A stretch of 64,000 nucleotides of DNA from Sphingobacteriaceae bacterium (GTDB taxonomy: Bacteria; Bacteroidota; Bacteroidia; UBA7662). The notes beneath the pieces are model-generated. The model searched no databases. It was not told the DNA's origin and worked only from the letters and a program-made list of their open reading frames with translations. Shown here in pieces: positions 56,730 to 64,000 of the stretch. The DNA is taken from the NCBI GenBank assembly GCA_030682795.1, contig JAUXNJ010000001.1:62001-126000 (forward strand), read 5' to 3'. Position 1 is the stretch's first letter, and each line of letters opens with the position of its first letter. Made by a program: the position numbers and the translations under genes.

Positions 56730-59309
56730 ATGAGGCCATCCTTTTACAAACAGGTGTCTTTTTGGACCATTATATTGTTTTTTAATACTCTTCAAGTCGT
56801 TTTCGGTCAGGCACAAACCCAATCCATTTCTACAACCATGCAACCTGGTCCTGCAGCCAATGGACCAGAAGTACGCATAACGCTTACCTACAAATTCATC
56901 AATGTATTCGGAGAAGTTGTAATTCCAATGAGTGCCAGCACCCAAGCAACCTCAGAAGCTTATTGGTACAAAGGCAAGCGATACACTGCGGACCAAATAG
57001 GCAAAGAAGTATTTGCAAAAATGCGTTTCAACTGTCCCGACATCACCGCCGATATTTTCAAAGGTGCTGCTCGTGTCAGTACTTTTAGTAAAAATTGTGT
57101 TATTGAGGGCATGGCATCCGCCCTTGGAGAGACATACAACCCCGGTTGGAAAACAAGCGATCTGGGTGGAGAAGCCGTATTGGCACAATATAGCATACGC
57201 AATTTTAGGGTGAAGGAAAAAAACATGGCTGATAACTGGTATGCGTTCGAGTCGGTGATTAATCAATACGAACGCGAGCAAACCGAAAAAGCTAATCTTG
57301 AAAAATACAATCAGCTCATTACCCGTGCCGACCAAGCCTTTCAGCAGCAACAATGGGATCAGGCAAGCGAATTGTACAAAGAAGCGCAGCCATTGAACCG
57401 TAGTAGTGACTACCCGAAGCAACAACTTTCAAAAATAGCGGAGCAACAAAAAGCCAAACAACGTGCAGATGAATATCAGGCCAAATTAGCAGCTGGAAAC
57501 GATGCTTTGGCACAAAAAGACTACGCAGCTGCCAAACGAAATTATCAAGAAGCTACACGCCTCAGCGACAACCCTAGCGAAGCACAAGCGGGCTTGAAGC
57601 GTGTAGAAGATGCCGAAAATGCTCAAAAATCAGAAGCCAGTAAGTCGGCAGAGGCCAGCAAACAGGAAGCTTCAGACAAAGCAAGCACTGAAAATGAAAA
57701 CACCAAAAACGCATCTAGCAGCGAGCGTGGCGCTGAAACAAGCAGGGAGGATCCGCAAATAGCTGCTCAAAAAGCCGAAGCCGAAAGGAAGCGCCAAGAA
57801 TTTGAGCGGCAGCAGCGTGTAAAAGAGTACCAAACACGCATGGACCAAGAACGCACCGAAAACATGGCTGTAGCCGCTGGGGCCGGGGCGAGTATGTTGC
57901 TGATGCATTACTACGTTGCAGAACGAATCTTCAGCGACGTAGGTGTTTACCATCCAGAGAATACTTTTTATGCCAACGCATTAAAGCTGCGCGGTCAGCT
58001 TGGCTATCAAATAAGTTCTGCCCCCATTTTTAAAAATGTTTCACAGGAAGAATATGATGGTAACAGCTATAAATATGTGACCAGCACACAGAACTACCAA
58101 ACAGGTACGCTCGATTTTGTTGCACAAGGCGAGCTATGGCCCGTTTATGGCGATAAATTTGGGCTTGGTTTAAATGCAGGCGGTTATGCAGGCCATGGCT
58201 TTTTATTCCAAAACTTCTCGTGGGGATACAATTATGGCTTACGCACCTTTCTAGGAAGCAGCACCTTGCAATTGCAATTGGACTATCAGGGTGGCTTACG
58301 CAATTTTTCCTATTTCAATTGGATTGAACCCACGCAATTTGCAGATGGAAAAAGTCGCTACAATTTCATCCGATACGGTGTTGGCCCGCGCTTTGTATGG
58401 GAAAAAGATCAGCGGAAAAATTCCCATAGTTTTAGTCTTCAGGCCATTTTTGAAAACCCCGACTTCCGTCAATTGGCCCAAAGTAACAATCCCATCATTT
58501 GGCGTTGGTTTTCCGGAATTCGTGCCGAATTCGACATGCTTCATGGCGTCAATGGCTTTATGGAGGTCATTCCTTCATACCAAAGAAGTGGTGTTGTAGA
58601 ATATGCCTACGACGATGATGCCACTTTTGGAGAACTATATTTCCGTATTGGTGTGGTTCGAAATTTTGATCTGTTTGGCGGTTCAGCCTACGACCTCTCT
58701 TACGACCAGGCCAAAAAAGCGCTATCCGTTACCAATCGTACTACTTTATTACTTCCATCTGTCGGATTTACTTGGTTTGAGGCCGATAGCGCCGGGTCGG
58801 CCTTTAATCACTTCCTCAAACCTGTTGTGAATGTGTTTGGGGTGGAGAAGGAATGGGACCTGCTCCCTTGGTTGAGCATGGGCAGCGGTGTAAGCGCAGC
58901 CGCCTTCCAAGGTGCCGAATACAAACTCAAAGGCATTGGCAACATCCGTTATCGCTATCAGGAATTTGGCCTAGACATCCCCCTGCACGCACGCATCTAC
59001 ACCAAACAAGGTGCCATTAGCAATAGTTGGCTACTCGCAGGCATCAAGGCTTACGTGCCCCTGTACAGGCAATGGCAGGAGCAGCAGCTACCTGATGGTA
59101 TTGGCTTTAACGACCGGCCATTGACCACTGCCCAGTTCGGCACTTTCCGCTTGTCGAATGTATTGGGTGCGGGCATCGATTTTCCGACGGGTGATGCTAA
59201 ATTACTGCGGATAGGTTTGGTTTATGAACGTACACGGTCAGTGATAGAGGCTAGTTTGTTGCCCTATCATTTACAAGGACTTCAATTTATGATTGGCTTA
59301 ATTTATTAA
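56730..59309 (+). CDS. Exported TPR/coiled-coil protein with predicted C-terminal outer-membrane barrel
   Basis: 859 aa, no named family recognised. Signal peptide about 1-26 (FWTIILFFNTLQVVFGQ). Residues about 27-185 are a beta-rich domain with conserved-looking cysteines. About 190-290 carry TPR-like helices (ADQAFQQQQWDQASELYKEA, GNDALAQKDYAAAKRNYQEA). About 290-385 are a charged Glu/Lys/Ser-rich coiled coil. Residues 385-859 contain a short hydrophobic stretch (AVAAGAGASMLLMHYYV), then strands with aromatic girdles ending in a terminal tyrosine (LQFMIGLIY), as in outer-membrane barrels. The next gene starts one base after its stop. A surface or periplasm-spanning assembly role is inference. 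Confidence 0.8.
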   Translation: MRPSFYKQVSFWTIILFFNTLQVVFGQAQTQSISTTMQPGPAANGPEVRITLTYKFINVFGEVVIPMSASTQATSEAYWYKGKRYTADQIGKEVFAKMRFNCPDITADIFKGAARVSTFSKNCVIEGMASALGETYNPGWKTSDLGGEAVLAQYSIRNFRVKEKNMADNWYAFESVINQYEREQTEKANLEKYNQLITRADQAFQQQQWDQASELYKEAQPLNRSSDYPKQQLSKIAEQQKAKQRADEYQAKLAAGNDALAQKDYAAAKRNYQEATRLSDNPSEAQAGLKRVEDAENAQKSEASKSAEASKQEASDKASTENENTKNASSSERGAETSREDPQIAAQKAEAERKRQEFERQQRVKEYQTRMDQERTENMAVAAGAGASMLLMHYYVAERIFSDVGVYHPENTFYANALKLRGQLGYQISSAPIFKNVSQEEYDGNSYKYVTSTQNYQTGTLDFVAQGELWPVYGDKFGLGLNAGGYAGHGFLFQNFSWGYNYGLRTFLGSSTLQLQLDYQGGLRNFSYFNWIEPTQFADGKSRYNFIRYGVGPRFVWEKDQRKNSHSFSLQAIFENPDFRQLAQSNNPIIWRWFSGIRAEFDMLHGVNGFMEVIPSYQRSGVVEYAYDDDATFGELYFRIGVVRNFDLFGGSAYDLSYDQAKKALSVTNRTTLLLPSVGFTWFEADSAGSAFNHFLKPVVNVFGVEKEWDLLPWLSMGSGVSAAAFQGAEYKLKGIGNIRYRYQEFGLDIPLHARIYTKQGAISNSWLLAGIKAYVPLYRQWQEQQLPDGIGFNDRPLTTAQFGTFRLSNVLGAGIDFPTGDAKLLRIGLVYERTRSVIEASLLPYHLQGLQFMIGLIY

Positions 59310-59310
59310 G

Positions 59311-60072
59311 ATGAAGAAACAACTTTTAACCGCAATGGTGGTGGCGTTGAGCTTTATTTCAAGCCAGGCCCAAGACAAATGGATTGAATTCCTCGATTTT
59401 CAGCTGCGTGCCGAGGCAGGCTTACATGGTTTATACTTGCCCAGTCGACAAAACACTGTTTACTTTTCAAGAAGCAGTTTTGGAGATACAAGTCTTTTCA
59501 ATCCCGGCATCCACCTCAAACTCGCAGCGGCTCCCATTGTACATAAAAACTTTGGTGTAAGTGCCTTTTGGGAACGCATGCAGGGCTATGCCATTACCTC
59601 CGACCATGTAGTGAAAAGCAGTGGCTTTGAAGCTTACTTGGGAACCCCTAATCTTCAATTTGTTTATGGGCAACAGCAAATAAGCAGACAAGCTTATATG
59701 AATCGATCTGAATACATTTCAGCAACTACTGTCAATCAGTGGATTGGAGGCAGTGTGTATGCAGGCATAACACGGAAGCAATACGGCATTCGCGTGCTAA
59801 CCAATAAAAGGCAGCGCATCGACTTGACCTATTTTTCGGAATATTGGCCCCAACGCGACTTAACGTATGCAGGTTATGGGTTTGCTTTTTTAGGCCAAAA
59901 CAGCTGGCAGTTTGCAGCAGAAGTGATCCCAATGCATCCTGTTATTGGCTTTAATTTCATTGGTAATATACCAGCCGATATCAAAACCGAAAGCCTCATG
60001 GCACAGCTTAAAATCACCAAGCATTTAGTTTACAACGGCAACTACCGCAAGGTTTGGAAGTACGGGCCATAG
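59311..60072 (+). CDS. Small exported protein paired with the TPR/barrel gene
   Basis: 253 aa. Signal peptide about 1-20 (MKKQLLTAMVVALSFISSQAQ). The rest is beta-rich with aromatic alternation (FVYGQQQISRQAYMN, QRIDLTYFSEYWPQRDLTYAGYGFAFLG), suggesting a small outer-membrane or periplasmic beta protein. No family recognised. One-base spacing to the preceding gene shows they are co-translated and probably act together. Confidence 0.75.
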   Translation: MKKQLLTAMVVALSFISSQAQDKWIEFLDFQLRAEAGLHGLYLPSRQNTVYFSRSSFGDTSLFNPGIHLKLAAAPIVHKNFGVSAFWERMQGYAITSDHVVKSSGFEAYLGTPNLQFVYGQQQISRQAYMNRSEYISATTVNQWIGGSVYAGITRKQYGIRVLTNKRQRIDLTYFSEYWPQRDLTYAGYGFAFLGQNSWQFAAEVIPMHPVIGFNFIGNIPADIKTESLMAQLKITKHLVYNGNYRKVWKYGP

Positions 60073-60202
60073 CTAAATATCAATAGTGATAAATTAAGAG
60101 TAAACTGCTTTTTTGCAAAACGCAGAAAGGCACCTAGGTCCCAAAACCATTTAATAGGCTGCGAAAAACACACTTTTGCCTAGTTGATAGAACGTTAAAA
60201 AC

Positions 60203-61270
60203 ATGTCTCTTCAAGCTCACAGCACCTACACCCTCCGACCCGACGTTGCCGATGTGCTGCGGGCAACGATTTACGGCCTTCCTGGCAAATTACGTTACCG
60301 CCAGTTAGATGCTGCCGAAAAATGCGCCCGCATACCCAGCACCCGCTGGTTGTTGCTCGAAAAAAGCGGCAGACTGTTGGGAAACGCCGCTTTATTGGAG
60401 CGCAGCAGCGAAATGGCAGGCCAGACTACAAGCACTGCTTATGTGCGTTATTTGAGCATTCCTACCGGGCGGCAATCAACACACAGTAGGGCCACTGAGC
60501 CCAAACGCCACAACCACATTCGTGATTTGCTGGCCCAAGAATTAGCTACTTCGCCTCATGCCAGCAAGGTGCAACCCAGGGTGCTTTTTGCCTATGTAGA
60601 AGCCGATAACCTGCCATCGCAGCAATTGTGCGCCTCCTTTGGTTTAAAAAACTACCGCCAATTGCGCACCCACATCAGCTCACGCTTTTTCACCCAGTCG
60701 CATCCGCGTTTTCGTCCTTTACGGGAAACCGAGAAGCCCTTCCTCCTTGAACAATTGCAGACTCAATATCAGCATTACCATTTCTTTTATCCTGATGAGT
60801 TGTTTAGCCATGGCAACTATTATGTAATCACCAATGAAAACGACGAACCACTGCTCGGCTGTCTTGTTTTTAGATGCGATTGGGAAATAGTTGAGATGCC
60901 AGGTGTAGGGGGATGGCTCATCAAGCACCTCTTCCCCAAGCTACCTTTGTTACGGCGACTTTTCCCGAAAGACAAACTCAGCTTTGCAGCCATCGAAGGC
61001 CTCTGGTGCCCGCCTGCCCAACAGCATTTACTCGATGCGCTTTTTGAGAGCTGCTCCCAGCAACTTGGTCTGCATGTTTGCATGTTTTGGGATGATTTTG
61101 ACTCAGAAATAGGCAAAAAAGTCGAAAAAAACGTAAAAAAAGGTCTGGTTGGCAACTTAAATGAAACAGTGAAAGCCGACATCCTTATGAAGACTTGGCA
61201 CAGTTCAGAAGCCCTAGAGGAAGCTTTACATAGCCAGCCGGTGTATGTTTCGGCACATGATTTAACGTAA
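60203..61270 (+). CDS. GNAT-like N-acetyltransferase fold protein
   Basis: 355 aa, soluble, no signal. The N-terminal half resembles a GNAT domain (YVRYLSIPTG, then RVLFAYVEADNLPSQQLCASFGLKNYRQL, where the final motif is the typical acetyl-CoA strand-helix). The C-terminal half (about 190-355) looks like a second, degenerate GNAT-like unit (VITNENDEPLLGCLVFRCDWE) without a clear acetyl-CoA motif. Double-GNAT proteins are usually acyltransferases of unknown substrate. Convergent with the TrmH gene, 20 bases apart. Confidence 0.65.
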   Translation: MSLQAHSTYTLRPDVADVLRATIYGLPGKLRYRQLDAAEKCARIPSTRWLLLEKSGRLLGNAALLERSSEMAGQTTSTAYVRYLSIPTGRQSTHSRATEPKRHNHIRDLLAQELATSPHASKVQPRVLFAYVEADNLPSQQLCASFGLKNYRQLRTHISSRFFTQSHPRFRPLRETEKPFLLEQLQTQYQHYHFFYPDELFSHGNYYVITNENDEPLLGCLVFRCDWEIVEMPGVGGWLIKHLFPKLPLLRRLFPKDKLSFAAIEGLWCPPAQQHLLDALFESCSQQLGLHVCMFWDDFDSEIGKKVEKNVKKGLVGNLNETVKADILMKTWHSSEALEEALHSQPVYVSAHDLT

Positions 61271-61290
61271 TAGCTACACCCTAACGGGTA

Positions 61291-61971
61291 TCAGCGTGCT
61301 TGTCCCGCCTCAAAGGCCCGTACCAAAGCATCGGCATGACGCACCGACTTTAGTAGCCAGTCTTCGTACAAATTCTCTGCATCTGCCGGCTCCAGCTGCC
61401 AATGGGGCTGCTCCCGTTCGAGTCGCTGCCGTAATTGCGCCAGTAAAATGCCCGCACTTACACTAATATTGAAACTTTCAGTGAAGCCCACCATCGGAAT
61501 ATGGATGCGCGCATCGGCCATATCCAGTGTTTGCGGCGCAACCCCTGTGCTTTCCGTCCCAAAAATCAGGGCCACAGGCTTGGTCAAATCCAAATTCTCA
61601 GCTGTACAACTGCCGGGCTGTGGATCAGTAGCCACCAATTGGTAGCCGCGCTCCTTTAAGGAACGGTAACAAGCTGTTGCGCCACCATTTTCGGTGCCAT
61701 ACGCATGTAATTCCGTCCACTTAGCGGCTCCTCTAGCTATTTTCAAGCTGTACTTCCAGTCGTACATCTCCTGAATCACATGCATTTCCTGCAAACCAAA
61801 ACACTCAACCGAACGCATCACAGCATTGCCATTTTCGGGATGGTATAAATTCTCAAGCACTACGGTCAAATGCCTGGTTCGTGCCGCTAAAACTTTTTTC
61901 AATTTATCCAACCGTGCAGCGTTGATGTGCTGCTCCAAAAACGCAACGCGTTCTTTACGCCCTTCTTCCAT
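61291..61971 (-). CDS. SpoU/TrmH-family RNA 2'-O-methyltransferase
   Basis: About 226 aa. SPOUT knot motifs are present: NLYHPENGNAVMRSVECFG, VALIFGTESTGVAPQTLDMAD and IPMVGFTESFNISVSAGILLAQL. The spacing fits TrmH, which methylates G18 in tRNA, but a rRNA target is not excluded. The ATG at 61971 follows the methyltransferase stop by two bases (the track start is a TTG), so the two genes form an operon. Confidence 0.9.
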   Translation of the reverse strand: MEEGRKERVAFLEQHINAARLDKLKKVLAARTRHLTVVLENLYHPENGNAVMRSVECFGLQEMHVIQEMYDWKYSLKIARGAAKWTELHAYGTENGGATACYRSLKERGYQLVATDPQPGSCTAENLDLTKPVALIFGTESTGVAPQTLDMADARIHIPMVGFTESFNISVSAGILLAQLRQRLEREQPHWQLEPADAENLYEDWLLKSVRHADALVRAFEAGQAR

Positions 61972-61973
61972 GT

Positions 61974-62813
61974 TCAAGCGGGTTTGCGCAAGAGCAACAT
62001 ATCCTGAAAACCTTCACACTGCGCTTTTTCTCTTCCAGGCCAATAGCCCGGAAAATTGCGCTCTATTTGCAAGCCGGCTCCTGCCACTTTTTCCTGCAAC
62101 CAAGCCTCCTCAAAGGCAATGTTGGCCTCTTTTACCGAGGCGTCAAGCAAGGCGTAATGCCCATGCTGGTGTACAAACTGCAGTCCTTTATAGCGCATCA
62201 TGCCGCTTTTGCTGTCCTCTGTTAAGATAAAAAAAGTTGCCAAACACCTGCCACCAGGCTTCAATACCCGGGCAATTTGTTGGAGATAGTTGGCCGTATC
62301 GTCGGGCATCATATGGGTGAATACAGAAAACAAAAACACCACATCAAAACGGGCGTCGGTGTACGGGAACACAAAGCCTTTCGCTTCCTTCTCGGTGCTC
62401 AGGTTATATAAATCGTTCTTTAAGTCGATGTGCGTGAAGCGAAAGTTCGGGTGCGCGCTGCTAATCTTCCGCCGACACCAGTCCACACCCTCCCGCACAA
62501 TGTCGATGCCCTCATAACTTCCTTCCTGGTTCAAATAATTTGTAAGCGGTACCGCTGCACGACCAATGCCCGAGCCCACATCAAGCACCTGTTCGTGTGG
62601 CTGCAATCCCGCCAACTTCACCAACTGGCCCAGCATGATTTGTCCCTGCACCTTAAAATCGCCCGACCCGACAAAAATCATCCCCCGCGGAGGGGTGAGC
62701 GTGTCGCGTTTACCCGTAACTCCCTCTACCAAATCAACAGGCAAGTAAAATAGGCGGCGGGCGAGCAAGCGCATGCGTGGACTCAAGGCATAATACAGTT
62801 GTCTGGCTGTCAT
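61974..62813 (-). CDS. Class I SAM-dependent methyltransferase
   Basis: About 279 aa from the ATG at 62813 (the track start is an upstream TTG). Motif I is VLDVGSGIGRAAVPL, with FDVVFLFSVFTHM and LKPGGRCLATFFI completing the Rossmann methyltransferase fold. The N-terminal 60 residues are basic (ALSPRMRLLARRLFYLP). It forms an operon with the TrmH-like gene and diverges from the TetR gene. Substrate unknown. Confidence 0.88.
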   Translation of the reverse strand: MTARQLYYALSPRMRLLARRLFYLPVDLVEGVTGKRDTLTPPRGMIFVGSGDFKVQGQIMLGQLVKLAGLQPHEQVLDVGSGIGRAAVPLTNYLNQEGSYEGIDIVREGVDWCRRKISSAHPNFRFTHIDLKNDLYNLSTEKEAKGFVFPYTDARFDVVFLFSVFTHMMPDDTANYLQQIARVLKPGGRCLATFFILTEDSKSGMMRYKGLQFVHQHGHYALLDASVKEANIAFEEAWLQEKVAGAGLQIERNFPGYWPGREKAQCEGFQDMLLLRKPA

Positions 62814-62912
62814 GATACGGCTTTGCGGCAAATATAGGTATAAGGCGGGACCACCAACAGCTTTATAACTGAATTTGCGTTCATTTATCGGGAAAAGCAG
62901 TTATTTTGTGCC

Positions 62913-63470
62913 ATGCGCCAAAAAGACCCTCGAAAAACCGCTGCCATTTTCAAGGCCTTGTTGCAGGTTTTGCAAGAAGAGGGCGCTGCGGGCTTGCAGA
63001 TGGCTAAAATTGCCAAAACATCCGGTTTGGCAACAGGCACCCTCTATCTCTATTTTGAAAGCAAAGAACAATTGCTACGTGCCGCGCTTCCTTATTTCGG
63101 CAGCATGATTTATGACGCCTGGCAACCCAAAATCAATAATGAAGCAGCATATGAGTCACAAGTAAGAGGACTCTGGCTGCAGTACCTGCACTTTTTAGAG
63201 CAGCACCCCAGCTTCTTTATCTTGGCCGAACTCCTGTCGCCAAACGAGCGTATTGAACTCGAAGGAGCCTTTTTGCAGCCACTAAAAGAGCTCTTAACCG
63301 ATGGATTGAAGCGAAACCAACTCAAAGAAGTGTCACTTTACACCTTAACCACCACGGTCTATGGCATTCTAATCGGCTTTTTCCGCCTGCAAACCGACGA
63401 CCCCAACAGTCGCCCCACCTTTCAAGCCCACCACTTATGGGCCATTAGCTGGGATGCCATCCGGAAGTAA
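62913..63470 (+). CDS. TetR/AcrR family transcriptional regulator
   Basis: 185 aa. N-terminal helix-turn-helix: IFKALLQVLQEEGAAGLQMAKIAKTSGLATGTLYLYFESKEQL is split over helices 1-4 in the usual TetR manner. The C-terminal helical domain (ligand/dimer) is typical in length. It is divergent from the methyltransferase gene with 99 bases between, so it may regulate that operon, itself, or distant genes. Confidence 0.93.
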   Translation: MRQKDPRKTAAIFKALLQVLQEEGAAGLQMAKIAKTSGLATGTLYLYFESKEQLLRAALPYFGSMIYDAWQPKINNEAAYESQVRGLWLQYLHFLEQHPSFFILAELLSPNERIELEGAFLQPLKELLTDGLKRNQLKEVSLYTLTTTVYGILIGFFRLQTDDPNSRPTFQAHHLWAISWDAIRK

Positions 63471-63524
63471 CAAATACATCTTACTATTTTGCATAAAGCG
63501 CTAGTAGCCTGTTAACAAATTCTT

Positions 63525-63532
63525 TATATTTG
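63525..63532 (+). promoter_or_regulatory. Candidate -7 box (TATATTTG) for prs
   Basis: TATATTTG matches TAnnTTTG 31 bases before the prs ATG. No good -33 element. Confidence 0.4.
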
Positions 63533-63563
63533 CACCTCGTTTTCAAGCGCAAGCCAACCCAGC

Positions 63564-64000
63564 ATGTCCGATAACAGTCCAATTTCAGCTTACAAACACC
63601 ACGACACCAAGATGTTTAGCGGAGATGCCACCAAGTTTCTCGGCGAAAAAATTGCGGAATCTTATGGTAAGCCTTTAGGCGACATGACCGTTTTGCGTTT
63701 TAGCGATGGCGAATTCCAGCCTTGCATCAACGAATCGGTGCGTGGATGCGACGTTTTCCTCATCCAAAGCACCTTTGCTCCTGGCGATAATTTACTCGAG
63801 TTAATGCTTTTGATTGATGCTTGTAAAAGAGCTTCTGCCCACTACATCACAGCGGTAATTCCGTATTTTGGACTGGCGCGGCAGGACCGTAAAGACAAGC
63901 CGCGTGTGCCGATAGGCGCCCGCATGGTAGCCGACATGCTGACGAATGCCGGGGCAACCCGCATCATGACCATGGACTTGCATGCTCCTCAAATTCAAGG
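63564..64000 (+). CDS. prs: Ribose-phosphate pyrophosphokinase (PRPP synthetase), 3'-truncated by window edge
   Basis: Makes PRPP from ribose-5-phosphate and ATP for nucleotide synthesis. Not in the ORF track because the frame runs off the window without a stop. Translation from the ATG at 63564 gives MSDNSPISAYKHHDTKMFSG, then RFSDGEFQPCINESVRG (PRPP-synthase phosphate/ATP region), IDACKRASAHYITAVIPYFGLARQDRKDKPR and MTMDLHAPQIQG. About 146 of the usual 310 residues are present. Confidence 0.95.
   Translation, partial: MSDNSPISAYKHHDTKMFSGDATKFLGEKIAESYGKPLGDMTVLRFSDGEFQPCINESVRGCDVFLIQSTFAPGDNLLELMLLIDACKRASAHYITAVIPYFGLARQDRKDKPRVPIGARMVADMLTNAGATRIMTMDLHAPQIQ

Overview
The window is a gene-dense chromosomal segment of a Bacteroidota (Bacteroidetes) bacterium. 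The grounds are four type A and one type B type IX secretion (T9SS) sorting domains, SprB-like repeats, Bacteroidota-type promoter boxes (TAnnTTTG), paired TonB energy transducers with the FPGG motif, and the general gene content. Genus or family cannot be fixed from the sequence. Both ends cut genes: an alpha-glucan phosphorylase at the left and a PRPP synthetase at the right. No T9SS machinery genes lie in the window, so the exporter must be encoded elsewhere.

Region 1 (1-10 kb) holds glycogen phosphorylase, an AhpD-like protein, an MBL-fold hydrolase, a T9SS type B surface protein with SprB-like repeats, a GMC oxidoreductase and a lipoprotein M1 aminopeptidase.

Region 2 (10.3-29.4 kb, minus strand) is the most striking part. 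Four consecutive, closely spaced genes encode very large secreted proteins. In transcription order they are a roughly 2617-aa S8 protease, a 342-aa protein, a 2090-aa protein and a 1281-aa protein. All end in a T9SS-type sorting domain (degenerate in the 342-aa protein) and together carry about nine cohesin-like modules. Two carry a dockerin-like calcium-binding module directly followed by another cohesin-like module. This looks like a T9SS-exported cohesin/dockerin assembly built around a protease. It ends in a strong terminator and has a terminator-like hairpin after the first gene.

Region 3 (29.5-30.6 kb) is gene-poor. It contains a short direct repeat pair, an ORF-less group II intron inserted exactly after the terminator of a tRNA-Val gene, and that tRNA with its promoter.

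Region 4 (30.7-40 kb, plus strand) holds an AsmA-like protein, an orphan histidine kinase, a predicted outer-membrane barrel, KDO transferase (waaA), tRNA hydroxylase trhO, gcvH, a VanZ-like protein and two tandem TonB paralogues.

Region 5 (40-57 kb) is mostly minus-strand metabolism and housekeeping: the 2-oxoglutarate dehydrogenase E1-E2 operon, a flavin reductase of the geranylgeranyl reductase type, a TIGR01777 epimerase, a TlpA-like thioredoxin protein, an NlpC/P60 peptidase, an amidohydrolase lipoprotein coupled to a GH13 amylase lipoprotein, a stand-alone 3-hydroxyacyl-CoA dehydrogenase C-terminal domain, a RidA protein, a WG-repeat protein, a PyrR-like phosphoribosyltransferase and EttA.

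Region 6 (56.7-64 kb) has a two-gene envelope locus (TPR/coiled-coil/beta-barrel protein plus a small exported protein), a GNAT-like protein, a TrmH-type RNA methyltransferase with a SAM methyltransferase, a TetR regulator and the start of prs.
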